Assembly: GCA_036897095.1 (NCBI GenBank)
Contig: JAYMSP010002699.1
Location: 1 to 22,901, forward strand
Direction of reading: 5' to 3'
DNA length: 22,901 bases
Source: Plantago elongata
Taxonomy: Eukaryota; Streptophyta; Magnoliopsida; Lamiales; Plantaginaceae
Part shown: positions 1 through 13,002 of the stretch, piece after piece
Numbering within the stretch: the first letter of the stretch is position 1
How the letters are laid out: every line of letters starts with the position of its first letter
Position numbers and translations under genes: made by a program
Notes under the pieces: model-generated
Database searches by the model: none
Told to the model about the DNA's origin: nothing
What the model saw: only the letters and a program-made list of their open reading frames with translations

Positions 1-89
1 CCCCCCACCCCCCGGTCCTCCGGGATCACAATCCCCGCCAACTCCTCCTCCGTAAGCCCTGAATCATCCCCATAAGCGTACAGATCCAT
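1..89 (-). CDS. Possible N-terminus of an unrecognised protein (partial, runs off left edge)
   Basis: On the minus strand an ATG at 87-89 opens a frame that stays open to the window edge (29 codons). It starts MDLYAYGDDSGLTEEELAG and continues with IVIPEDRGVG. The ATG has a good plant context (G at -3, G at +4). The peptide is acidic and GC-rich compared with the AT-rich flank, as expected of coding sequence. Overlapping minus-strand frames across 26-327 are also open but contain implausible runs of Cys, Phe and Trp. I do not recognise the family, and no domain can be claimed from 29 residues. The gene would lie in the same orientation as the ribosomal protein gene, downstream of it. The call rests only on composition and start context. 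Confidence 0.35.
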   Translation of the reverse strand, partial: MDLYAYGDDSGLTEEELAGIVIPEDRGVG

Positions 90-1000
90 AGCAAAATCCC
101 CAGAAAAAACCCAAAGTCGATCCAAGTACTATACAACTCGAACCCGGCAAACCAATCCGAACACAAGAAAGCCCCCACCTGTACATGATGAGGCAACGAA
201 AATTCCCCGGGAAAGCAAGAAACCCTAGACAAACATGCAACAACACAAACAGGAAAAGAAAGCACGAAAGCAGAAAAATAGAAGGAAGACCCGACTCAAC
301 AATACTGATCACTGATAATAAACTCAAATGAAAACAAGATCAATCACTGGAACCTCTTTTTTTTTTTCAAAATCCATTGGGATCGAAACTCTTTATTTTT
401 TAATTTTTCATTTTTTTTTTGTTTTTTCAATTTAACGGTGATGGAATCAGAAAAATTGGGGCAAATCCGGTGAAGAAGCTCTCCGGAGCAGGCAGACACA
501 AAATCAAAACTAAATAAACAAACTAGGAAGAAGAATGGCATCAGAATTAGGTTAGAAAAGCCTCCATCCCGCAAAATTGATGAAGACAACGACCTTGGCG
601 CAGCTGAACGTCGACCAATCTGCAGAATACATGCAGCAAAAGCAACTTTAACAGCAGTAATGGCTGTGATCGGACTATGATTCCATGCAGAAGACAAGAA
701 ACTCTATGCAGAGAAGCTAGCGTAGAGGGAGAATTTTTTTAGGAGCAACTTGTTGGAAGTTCAAGAAGAACGGAGTATTTTGTCTCCAAATCGTAGATTC
801 ATGGGAGAGCGCAAGAGGAAAATGTATGATTTAAGAGGATTCCCAGTAGAAAACACCATTAACTTAAAACATAGATTCATCCACAGGTACTAGCCAAACA
901 GATTAAACAAAAGACTCAATCGTGAACTAAGGTCAATCACGCATCTATAACATTGCTACAAAAATATCTGTTGTTGACAAAATCACCAAAAGTCTGATTC
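90..1000 (-). other. Probable 5' leader and promoter of the left-edge gene, plus 3' flank of the RPSA gene
   Basis: No convincing coding sequence is visible here. Read on the minus strand, 450-830 is pyrimidine-rich and leader-like, followed by T-rich tracts near 350-425 that could belong to a leader intron. Roughly 850-1049 is the AT-rich 3' flank of the ribosomal protein gene. The open frame at 344-697 has low-complexity Lys-rich composition at its end and looks like chance. Confidence 0.3.
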
Positions 1001-1049
1001 AACAAGGAAAATAAATTGAAAATATCTTGAGTCTCTGAGAAGATGGCTT

Positions 1050-3794
<2,745 letters not shown>

Positions 3795-3932
3795 GATTGC
3801 TGCTGCTGCTTGTTGTTGCGTTGCCGGATACTGTGATTTGAGAAGACGGAGGCGAGAAGACGAAAGGGAAGGTGTGGTTAAGTACATGGGGATACCTAAC
3901 TACTAGGTTTTTAACCTAAGGGCTGGTGCTAG

Positions 3933-3995
3933 AGCCCATGTCTATCATATTGGGCTGCTCTTTAGGCCCATCGGAGTGAATGGCAATTAGGCCCA
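3933..3995 (-). promoter_or_regulatory. Site II (TGGGCY) element cluster of the RPSA promoter
   Basis: Read on the minus strand, TGGGCC occurs at 3970-3965 and 3995-3990 and TGGGCT at 3938-3933. A further TGGGCT lies on the plus strand at 3951-3956. Clusters of TGGGCY motifs 100-250 bp upstream of the start codon are typical of plant ribosomal protein and other growth-related promoters, where TCP factors bind. The nearest gene start is RPSA at 3794, in the right orientation and at the right distance. Confidence 0.65.
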
Positions 3996-4977
3996 TCTGA
4001 CCGGGGCAGTCTGCCTGTCGGACTTGGGTGGTATTGTGCTAGGTCCATAAACTCGGGCTCGGGTCTAACTTTCGAGAAAATTACAATTGTATATCTCTAT
4101 CTTCAAATATTTGAAAAAGAGACACACTTAAGTTAATGCAATGTTGTAACTCATATAATCACGTGTTAATATGATGTTGTAACTTGTACCTCAACTAGAC
4201 TTGTGTTAAATATAATGTTACAACTCAGAGGATCGCTAATTGAAATATGCACTATTCATTTGGTGTCACCCCTGTATTTCTCCATAAGTTTCAAACTCGA
4301 TGGCCCGAGTCTGCGAGTATAATGCATATTTTTCTATATAGTTATTTAAATTTTTATATACAAGTTTAACATTGTCTATGTAGTTTAGAATATAAAAACG
4401 TATGCAGGAAGAGAATGAAGAAATAGATGGTGGGGCTGAATACTAGGTTGTGAGGGCCTATCCATGGGAAAAGAGCACGGGCCGAAATTGAAAAAGGTAA
4501 GAAAAGAAATTAAAAGTGAAGTTTACGATAAATTATTACTTTTTATTTAAATTTTAATTAGAGGGGAAGATTTTATAAGGTCTAAAGTGAGTGAAATGTT
4601 GACGTATATAGGATATACCTGAATGTTGTTCCATTATCATCTTAGAATGGCTAACCAAATTCATGTAACTAAGACCTACCATACTAAAAAGTAAAAAACC
4701 AAAAGAGAAATAGTACATGTTATCACAAGTTGGTATGTATGAGCTTGTGCTTGGTCTCAAAAGAATTGCATAACTATATTCCTTTTGGTATAATGACAAT
4801 GTTCACAGCAGAACAGTTGGTTCAACTGTAACTCTTCAATTTCATGTTATTGCAACAATAATAACATCAAGAATATAATTTTTCATGACTTTCTAACTTT
4901 AAAGTTCAGAAAACTGAACCATGAAGGCATGGACTATCTTGCTATCCAGAATTTCAGTAATTGATTGAACCATCTTC
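3996..4977. other. Intergenic: outer RPSA promoter and 3' flank of the receptor-kinase gene
   Basis: No coding sequence, RNA gene or clear transposon is visible. The stretch is AT-rich with loosely repeated gttgtaactt/gttacaactc words around 4140-4230. The part next to 4978 should contain the 3' UTR of the receptor-kinase gene. The minus-strand frame at 4554-4799 shows no family resemblance and is taken as chance. Confidence 0.5.
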
Positions 4978-7883
4978 TCAACTCCCAACCCTTTCAAGGT
5001 TTTCAGATACCGTCTTCATCCTCGGTCGATTGTCAGGATCTTCCTCCGTGCATGACAACGCAATCTCAAATACCGACCGTATCTCCTTATTGGTGTTAAC
5101 ATCGTGGAGCAACACAGGGTCTACAATTTCAGACATAGGACTCTCCTCTTCGAATAGTTTCTTCACCCACATTACAAGGTCCATAGAAATCTCCATTCCT
5201 GATGTAAAGCTTATTTGAGCAAACCGGTCTGCAGTCTTTCCTGTCAACAATTCGAGCAACACGACTCCAAATGAGTATACGTCCCATTTTTGGGTGGGCC
5301 GGCTTCCAAGGACACGGGCTTCTGGTGCTTGATAGTTGTTCATCTTATCAGGTTGGGCAGGTTTTAGGTATGAAAGGGCTCCCCCAGTGATTGCTCCAGA
5401 GGAAGGAGGGTCATTACTACCAGTGATGGTGATCAGTTTGTTGAGACCAAAATCAGATACATACGGATGGAAATCGCTGTCAAGGAGAATGTTCGATGGT
5501 TTTACGTTTCCATGGATGAATTTTCTTGGGCTGCATTCGTGTATGTAGGCCAAGCCTCTTGCTGCACCCTTTGCGATTTTTAGCCTATTTGACCAAGATA
5601 AAGTTGGTAATGACTGGCCCGTTTTCCCTATACAAAATGGAAGAGAAGAAATGTCATGATTCACACCACCCACAAGTAAAACTCACAATTATTGTTGAGA
5701 CAACTCAATAATGATTTCAAACTTGGAACAGACATGCATGGAGCCACAGAGGTTTAATACCAAGCAACTTCACAGGCTCTATTATGACTCAGATTGAGTT
5801 AGCTACTTAGCTGACCAAATCAGGAAAACTACTTGGGACCTATGTCTTAGAGATCAAGGCAACACACCAACATATGATGACATGTGAACAAACAATTGGG
5901 CAGCACCTACTCAACTAATTTACCCTTTCCTCTCAACCTTGTCTTACACACACACACCGTTTTTCGTTCGCAAATACTCCGGGCGGCCATGAAAAGCAAA
6001 ACTTTGATTTGAAGCAAGTTCTTGCATTAAAAGATACAAATAGAACTCACCATTTACTAGATCAATAACAGAAAAGTGGAAGTTAAAGGTACAAAGTACA
6101 AACAAAATCATCACCCAAGAAAACCACCCACCTTAGCTTTGTTATAAAGCATAGTTAGTTAGTTACAAAGAGTATGATACCAAACAAATCATGATGTAGT
6201 CATCTCCTACTTCTATATGTTCGTTTATCTATAGTCATCCTATGATTTTTTTAGCAGCAGACATTTACGCAACGACCAGGTTATGAAAATAAAATCTAAA
6301 ACATACACAAACATCTGCATTGTGCGCACTGCACAACAATCCAAGATCGCCTGCTTATTCTTTATAATGTACTAATATAACAATCTGCACAAATTAAAAA
6401 TTTAAATAGAAACTAAAAACTGACCTCGAAGAGCAGAAGCCAAGCTGCCATTAGAAACATAATCGCTGATAAGAAGCTTCTCATCCGGCGCCCAATAATA
6501 CGCTTTCAACTTTGCAATATTAGGATGTTTCACTTTCCCGATGGCCTGAATTTCGGCCACAAACTCTTTATACCTTTGTCCTCCACCTTCTCCCAACCGC
6601 CTCACTGCCACAGGCACTCCATTCCCTAAAACTACCTTGTACACTATCCCCAACCTACTCTTCCCCAAGACGTAAGCCGATGCTCTCAACAACTCGTCCA
6701 ATTCACAGCTAAATCCCCTATCAATTGCCACAAGATCACCCTCCTTCCCACTCACTCCCTTGTCCTCCACCTCCGAGTCATTTCTTGGCGAACCATCACC
6801 ACAAGCACAAGAACACAAACCGCCTTTCCCACTTTCACCGAGCTTACTACATCCATGTGAATCCTTCCTCTTCCAATAAACATAAACAACCACCAATCCA
6901 ATCAACGCAACTACTACAGCATTGGCAACACATATCAATACAATCAAAACAGGCCTCAACCCTTTATCCCCATCAACACCACTCCCATCACCAACCGAAC
7001 CACCCTGAACCTCGCCAGATGAATTTACAATCTCCGCCTGGCACGACTTCTGCAATGGGAACCCACACAGCTTCGTATTATTCAAAAATGCAGTCGGCCC
7101 CTGATTCGCAAACGACCCCGTCTGCGGAATCTCCCCACTCAAGTCATTGCTCCTAAGATCAAAACTAACAGTAAGTGGCAAATCACCCAAGCCTTTCGGT
7201 ATCTCCCCACTAAACTGATTAAACGACAAGTTCAACGTCCCAGACAAAGACTTTAACTCCCCTATATCCCCCGGAATCGAACCCCTAAACGAATTCGACG
7301 ACAAATCGAGCTGCTCCAAATTCGCAAGCTCCGGAAAAACCCCAACGGGAATCTCCCCCGAGAAACCATTCCCACCAAGAACCAAACTTTGCAACTGCCT
7401 ACACTCCCTCAACACCTTAGGAAACGAACCCGAAAGCGAATTCCTCGAAAGATCGAGAATCTGCAACCTAGGTAAACTACATAACGAATCCGGCAACGAA
7501 CCGGACAAATTGTTACCGTGTAAATAAATGCTATGCAACGAAGAGGCATTAAACAACTGGTCAGGAATCGAACCGTAGAAGCTATTCCCGTGCAAATTCA
7601 ACCGCCTGAGGTAAAACAACCCACCAAGCTCCGACGGAATATACCCTCGGAGATTCCTCCCGGACAAGACTATTCCAACAACTCTTAGATCGCTCGAATC
7701 GGTCACATTCGCACAGGAAACTCCCGACCAGTTACAGGGTGTCGGGTCATTTTCGTTCCAGTCGGATAGGGCGGCGCCACCGCTGTCTACGGCGGATTTC
7801 AGTGAGAGGAGGGAGAGACCGTCGTGAGTTAAGGAGTTAGCGAGAGTGAGATGGAGCAGGAAATGCAGTAATGGTAACAGCAT
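4978..7883 (-). CDS. LRR receptor-like kinase, LRR-III / ZAR1-like, two exons, complete
   Basis: This is a plasma-membrane receptor-like kinase most like Arabidopsis ZAR1 (At2g01210) and At1g67510. Exons are 7883-6425 and 5627-4978, giving 702 residues and TGA, the normal family length. The 797-bp intron falls after 'SALRG', as in relatives. Order: signal peptide about 1-20; LRR N-cap with the DPTPCNWSGVSC pair near 46-57; about six LRRs to 256, then LCGFPLQKSC; transmembrane helix about 311-336 followed by YWKRK; juxtamembrane; kinase about 395-700. The start is the first ATG in frame; upstream in-frame codons reach only a TTG. Glycine loop GKSRLGIVY is at 407-415. The VAIK lysine is replaced in VAVRRL (Arg428). 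HRD is HGN at 525-527. DFG (545-547) and APE are kept. This suggests weak or absent catalysis, as proposed for several relatives with the same changes. The ligand is unknown. Confidence 0.93.
5628..6424 (-). other. Intron of the receptor-kinase gene
   Basis: The donor GTCAGT follows the split Gly487 codon (CGA G|GT) and the acceptor TTTTGTATAG precedes GG AAA ACG, restoring ...LRG-KTGQ. The interior is AT-rich. I see no gene, transposon end or small RNA gene in it. Confidence 0.85.
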
Positions 7884-7916
7884 TGTCTTCTTCTTCTTCT
7901 CTGCTACTAGCACTAA

Positions 7917-7998
7917 TTTCAATGCATATTGCAAGAATCAAGATGAGATTTTTATTATTTCAGTGCATATTGCAAGAATCAATATGGGATTTTTTTCT
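7917..7998. repeat. 41-bp tandem duplication in the leader of the receptor-kinase gene
   Basis: Two imperfect units start at 7917 and 7958, sharing gcatattgcaagaatcaa and a following T-rich end. Period is 41 bp. They lie 34-115 bp upstream of the kinase start codon, so they are probably transcribed as 5' UTR. Each unit carries one minimal upstream ORF. Confidence 0.85.
7919..7968 (-). promoter_or_regulatory. Two minimal uORFs (Met-His-stop) upstream of the receptor-kinase ATG
   Basis: On the minus strand ATG CAC TGA lies at 7968-7960 and ATG CAT TGA at 7927-7919, one in each 41-bp repeat unit. Both encode Met-His-stop. If the leader begins upstream of 7968, scanning ribosomes meet both before the main ATG at 7883. 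Minimal uORFs commonly lower main-ORF translation. That effect here is inferred. Confidence 0.5.
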
Positions 7999-9026
7999 AT
8001 GTTTTGGGAGAGATTGGGATGGTATAGTAGCTGGGAGTTGGGAAATTAATGAGAAGGAGTGAATTGATGAATGTGAGTTTAATGGGTGGGTGCCACTTGC
8101 AGCAAGAAGAGGGTGAGTTTCTTTTGACAGAATTGGAGTAAAAGGAAAGGAAGTAAGATTTGGTTCTGAGCAGAAGAGGAAGATCTATTAATTTGGTGAT
8201 GATGAATTAATGATGATGGTGATAAAGAGTGGTTTTGTTTGGTTCGATGGTGTTTACTGTACAGCACAGAGTTTCCTGGGAACAGAACAGAGTAGTGGAA
8301 TTGTTAAATGAGGGACTCGTTTGTTTCATTGTTTGTTTGCCTCTCAGAAGGACACGACGAGGTTTCGGTGCCATGTACATGAAATTCACAAGTCAACAAA
8401 ATACTGGGGCGAATACAATCCCAAACAATAACTAAATAATAATTAAGTCGGAGGTTATTTTTATAAAATGTAAAAGATAAATCAAACCCTCCACTTATAA
8501 AATATGGATCTTGTTATTATAAATTCTAAACATATCAAACTTGTGTAGTAAATACTAAGAGTTTCTGCGAATTTTCTACCGTTGATCACGATATTGTCCT
8601 GACTATTATTAGTTAATGTGACTACACGTGTCCATCGTTCTTTATTGCACTTAATCATTACTCTATATCGTACTATCTTTCGATTTTTATCTCCCTCAAC
8701 ATCTACTTGTAATTTAAATTTATTTTTTCATTAATTTCTCAAAAGAAATAATTAAACACATAGTATTATATAATTTGCAAGAGAATTATATTCTTAAAAA
8801 ATATAATTAATCACAAATATGCACAACTCATAATCAAAATTAATAATCAATGAGAAATAAGTCACCATTCAAATGAATCCTAAATTAAAATTCTTCAATT
8901 TATCAATATTCACATGAACTCTAAATTTAAATTCCCCAATTCATCAATATTCACATGAACCCTATTTTAAAATTCTTCAATTTATCCATTTGCTAGGTAG
9001 ATAGAATCGGTTCCTTTTCAATCAGA
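7999..9026. other. Promoter and upstream intergenic region of the receptor-kinase gene
   Basis: No protein gene is supported here. The strand next to the kinase gene is purine-rich on plus (pyrimidine-rich leader on minus). A G-box/ABRE-like word ACACGTGTC is at 8624-8632, about 740 bp upstream of the kinase start. Beyond 8400 the sequence is strongly AT-rich and contains a 41-bp tandem array listed separately. Confidence 0.45.
8862..8984. repeat. Three-unit 41-bp AT-rich tandem repeat
   Basis: Units start at 8862, 8903 and 8944. Units 2 and 3 share tcaatattcacatgaac exactly, and unit 1 is more diverged (tcaccattcaaatgaatc). The end of each unit is an aattc(t/c)(t/c)caatt motif. Nothing suggests a coding role. 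Confidence 0.85.
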
Positions 9027-9185
9027 ATGAAAATTCGAAGAAGATTGTGTATGCATCACCACCCGGATCTTGTTCCTGTCTTCGTGAAGATTAATGAGAA
9101 GGAGAAAGAAATGGAAATGGATGAAAAGCTGAAAGAAATTGAGGATACAAATACAATGATGCAGGACACAAAAGTTTCACTTTAG
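9027..9185 (+). other. Short charged ORF (52 aa), no family recognised
   Basis: ATG at 9027-9029 to TAG at 9183-9185. The product begins MKIRRRLCMHHHPDLVPVF and continues with a Glu/Lys/Met-rich, coiled-coil-like stretch (KINEKEKEMEMDEKLKEIED). The codon composition is less AT-rich than the flank. No partner exon is visible. It could be a gene relic, a single exon or chance. I give it only because it stands out from the surrounding AT-rich sequence. Confidence 0.2.
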
Positions 9186-9413
9186 AAGATTGTCAATGTT
9201 CAAGAATGAACTTACGCATTCCTCAAACTCCAATGTATCAAGAGATGGAAATGAATGATCGTTGATTGATTCTTGTCCATAACCTGTTCATCACAATCTG
9301 ACAAATAAGTAAATTTTGAGAATTAAGTTTAATTTGAAGAAAGTTTATGTTTAGTTTTAATTATTAATTCTGATTTTTTGTTTTTTTTAATAGTGTTGTT
9401 GGTCAGAGCAACG

Positions 9414-9439
9414 CGTAGCGCAACACATTATGCGCTACG
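9414..9439. other. GC-rich inverted repeat (hairpin)
   Basis: Perfect 9-bp arms CGTAGCGCA and TGCGCTACG flank an 8-base loop. The GC-rich stem is unusual in an AT-rich surrounding. There is no T-tract or gene end beside it that would give it an obvious role. Confidence 0.6.
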
Positions 9440-9634
9440 ATCGATACTCCATAGCAATATTTATTGTAAAATATAAAAAATTATTAGATCTTCACCGAAA
9501 ATTTTAAGAAGTCCTTGAATTTCTGAACATAAAAACATTTTATATCTATGTCATTGATGACAATGATAAATATTTCAACTTTGAGAACTGGAAAATATGA
9601 GAAATTGAATATATATATATATATATCAAAACAT

Positions 9635-9708
9635 TGGCCCATGCAGGTCTCGAACCTGCGACCTTCGCGTTATTAGCACGACGCTCTAACCAACTGAGCT
9701 AATGGGCC
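9635..9708 (-). tRNA. trnI-AAU: tRNA-Ile (anticodon AAU)
   Basis: The 74-base minus-strand sequence folds as a standard cloverleaf. The acceptor stem GGCCCAT pairs with ATGGGCC, with discriminator A at 9635. The A box is TAGCTCAGTTGG and the B box is GGTTCGAGACC. The anticodon loop CTAATAA carries AAT, read as IAU after modification. There is no intron and no encoded CCA, as normal for a nuclear tRNA gene. A TTTT run lies just downstream as a Pol III terminator, and CAA words sit just upstream, as is common for plant tRNA genes. A short (AT)n microsatellite lies at about 9609-9626. Confidence 0.97.
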
Positions 9709-11408
9709 ATCTTGCTTCTTTGTTTAACATACAATTTATTTGAGATGGATGCAAAATTAAACAAATTTTGTGTGTTTGCTTCAAGACAATCTCGATCGAT
9801 TGAAAGATTGCGCACATGACCGGGGTTATATCAACGAACAACAACTCACAAGTAATCCCACCGTCTCGCAAGTGGATGGGGCATTATAAATGGTATCAGA
9901 TAGCATATATGATTAAATAAACAAAACTCACCATGATTTATTAAATTTAAATAACGTATAAATATTGGAAAGACTAGTTATTTATGAACATATTAGTTAT
10001 CGTTCTAAAACTACATAAATAATGATTAAATTAATTTACCCACTCGAGAAAAGCTCGTGAGCATCTGAAAGTTCGCGAGCTTTTTGACCATCACATAAAT
10101 ACAATGCTCGTGCTCAAGATCGATTCAAATTCTATGAAACGATTAGGCATTCGATAAGGTTTACACACGACTTAACTCTATTAGTTAACACCCTTAATCT
10201 TCATCTAAGCTTCGACGAAAACGTCTAATAATTTAAGGGATAACATGTAATACTTAACATTTCACACTGAATAAAAAATGAGAAGGATTATTGTTATATA
10301 AGTTGACCATGGTTTAATATAGTGTGAGACCGTGATTTCAAAAGTAAATTTATAGGGACTTCTACTAGCGGAAAAATATCAAACTAGCCTTAACATGTTT
10401 GGTCCAAGTCATGACCTTCTCATTCCGGGTAGTCTTGGCGAGTTGAGAGTTCCACCTTTGTCGCTTTCACTTGTGTCTCTGGAATCGAATTCCGTTCTGA
10501 TAACGATTTGAGCTTCACTTTACAACCAAACTCAATTCTCTCCAGATTCTCCAGAATCTCCAGTACCACACCAGACCATACATCTGCTAGTGCGTAAGAA
10601 TACTTTTCCATTCACTTTTGATTCCTAAAATTGACATAAAAGTGTTGCCAGTTGACTGCTTTGCTTATCTTTGATGCTACTGTTTCGCTGCTTATTGTTT
10701 CCTTCTGTTATGTACAAATCAAACAATTCCCTTGGTAATTACATTCTTTCCGTATACTATGTATCGTTTCAATTCTAGTTATACTCTGTGTTCATCAGTT
10801 AGCTCGATTGCGTGTTTCAATACTTTTCGTGGGATTCGACTTTCTTTTGCGTGCATTTCTGGTTTTGGAAATGGAGTTTTACTTAGTTTGCTGATATAAC
10901 AAGGTAAAGGTATGTATAATCTTGGAAGGCATATCTGGGTTTTTTTTATATGTAGTATTTTTGATAACCTCGAACACTCCCACATAGTCGGTTTAGTAAT
11001 AGAAATGTTGGGCTCAGGTATGTGCGTTGTGCGTGTACTCGGTTTTGTAATAGAAATGTTTGGATTTTTCAACATGTATTGAGAGATCATGAGTTGTTGT
11101 CTCGTTTCGGTTATGCAGAGCGGTTTCTGGTAATTTTTGCAAGGATAGTATTATCTTGTTTTAGGTGAGATTCTTTGGGGCATGTAATTTTGACAATACT
11201 TGATACCGGGTTAATAATTCGACTTTAGGAATAGCATTTGATGTATGGAAGGAAGATGATATTGGTGCGTGTGTGTGTGCAGTTTGCTGTAGAAGTTTGA
11301 GTTTTGCGTTGGTTTGTAACTTGACATTATGTTGATTATTTTGTTTGGGATCAACATTATATTCATGTACTAATATGTGTTTGGGGGCTAGAATTAGAAG
11401 TAAGAGTT
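9709..11408. other. Intergenic region, then probable 5' UTR and leader intron of the OTU gene
   Basis: No confident gene is seen. On the plus strand 10430-10600 is CT-rich and ends near a plausible donor (TGC|GTAAGA about 10593), which fits a 5' UTR exon. From there to about 11400 the sequence is T-rich and intron-like. The minus-strand frame at 10420-10611 looks protein-like in part (ALADVWSGVVLEILENLE), but it has no family match that I recognise and lies where the plus-strand leader is expected. Confidence 0.35.
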
Positions 11409-13002
11409 ATGGTTTGTTTAGGAAAATATGTCACGGTCCTAGTTCATGAACACCAGTTAGCAGGTCCCGGTTTAGTTGTTATTAGCTCCATTTGTCTTTA
11501 TGATGGTTTTACTTGGACGCGTACTCTTATTGGTCAATTGTTGGGTAACACACCCAATATAAAATTTTCAGGGATACCCGGTGATGGGAGGTGCCTTTTC
11601 CGATCTGTGGTTCATGGCGCTCTTTTAAGGGAAGGAAAGCCGTCTCCAAGTGAAAACCGTGAAAAGGAACTAGCGGATGAACTTAGAACAACAGTAAAAT
11701 ACTTCATGTTTCAGTTGTTTGTGAAGGAGTTCAGGTGATGGTTTTTGACTTTGTGCTTAAATTGACAGGATATCATGTGTTCATGCAGGTTGCAGATGAA
11801 TTTGTCAAGAGGCGAGCGGATACTGAATGGTAAAGATGGTCTTTTAACTATTCTGGTTTTACGGAGTGCTTGTTACATCGAGAATATATGTTCCATTATT
11901 TATGAAAAAAGTGTTTGAGTTAGGAAGTTTTTGGGTACGTCTCCACAAGAATTCTCTTCTAATGAGGAATAATCATCTTTTAAAAGTACAATAATCATCT
12001 CTCGCTTGTTTAGTTTGTTTATGAGAAGTACCAGCTTATTAAGTCTTTCAAATAAGTTAATGATTTTATTGTAAAAATCTTGGTCATCTCACTCTCATAC
12101 GATTTCTTTCAAACAAACAGAGGTAGAATAGGCATAAAGAACTAAAGAATAAGATCATTACTTGTATTAGACCTTACCAAAAGTCCACCATCTATTACTT
12201 TTAGTGTACCGTGAATCATCTTTGCAGTCAGTTTACTTGTCAGGAAGGTAAAACTGAAACGAGAAAGCTCCGAAGTTGAAAGACTTATGCTTGCATTCTG
12301 CCTGCCACATAATTTCAATTTATAGGACAATCCAGATGCTGTTGTAACTGCCCGTGAACACCAGCATCTCGTGAAACCAGTAAAACACCTTTTTAGTCAG
12401 CCACTGCCTGCTTCTTGTCAGACTAGGAGTTCAAATACTTATCGGAAAGCATTGGCTATTGTAATTGATCCATCTTGTAACTAGCATATGTGCATCTCAA
12501 TCTTATGTTGTCGAGTTACCAACAATTGCGACTTTCATTTTCTCAGGTTTCTGGAAGGTGATTTTGATACTTATGTTGCCCAAATGAGACAGCCCCATGT
12601 CTGGGGAGGGGAACCTGAGCTACTCATGTCATCTCATGTGCTTCGGTAAGTGCTTACTGCAGCTCACCTTTTGTTCTGTAACTTCGGTTCATTTCTTATT
12701 AGTTCAAAGTATATATTAGTAGATCGAGAAGTGGTGATAATTTTATAAATCAAGAGTAACAGCTGTAGATATTAGTTTAGTTGCGTTGAGCAATTTTGAA
12801 AAGCATTGTTAACTCTGAAGGAACTCATTTCAGGATCCCAATAACTGTTCACATGTGGGATAAAAAGAAGAATTTCCTGAAGATTATAGCAGAATACGGT
12901 CAAGAATATGGAAAGGAGAACCCAATTCACGTCCTTTATCATGGTTATGGACACTACGACGCATTGCAGTTCCCCTCTAGTGGTCTGCAGTTGAAGCTGT
13001 AA
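11409..13002 (+). CDS. OTU-family deubiquitinating cysteine protease (OTU3/OTU4-like); 5' end uncertain
   Basis: It is expected to cleave ubiquitin from conjugates. Well-supported exons are ...-11693, 11789-11829, 12547-12645 and 12834-13002, with matching phases and GT-AG introns. They encode GIPGDGRCLFRSV, ELADELRTTV|ADEFVKRRADTEW, FLEGDFDTYV, RQPHVWGGEPELLMSSHVL, IPITVHMWDKK, IAEYGQEYGKENP and IHVLYHGYGHYDALQ. These match plant OTU proteins related to At3g57810. With the 11409 start (197 residues) the catalytic Cys is residue 62 and the His of GHYDAL is 182. The frame from 11409 runs straight into GIPGDG, but AATATAAAATTTTCAG ending at 11571 is a good acceptor. The true N-terminus may therefore come from an upstream exon I cannot identify. 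The stop is TAA at 13000-13002. An overlapping donor (CT|GTAAGT) joined to 13363 would instead end the protein in LKLNSR at 13375. Confidence 0.85.

Noticed and set aside
344-697. Minus-strand 117-codon frame near the left edge
   Set aside because: It has no recognisable domain and its C-terminal part is low-complexity Lys/Phe from T-rich DNA. It is more likely leader or intron.
6725-7156. Plus-strand 143-codon frame
   Set aside because: It is antisense to the LRR and transmembrane coding exon of the receptor kinase, and its His/Pro/Ser-rich composition is a shadow of that gene.
8441-9000. Possible CRISPR-like array because of evenly spaced repeats
   Set aside because: There are only three AT-rich 41-bp direct units with no spacer structure, in a plant nuclear setting. 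It is a simple tandem repeat.
10420-10611. Minus-strand 63-codon frame with a helix-like stretch
   Set aside because: It shows no family resemblance and no neighbouring exons, and it overlaps the expected plus-strand leader of the OTU gene.
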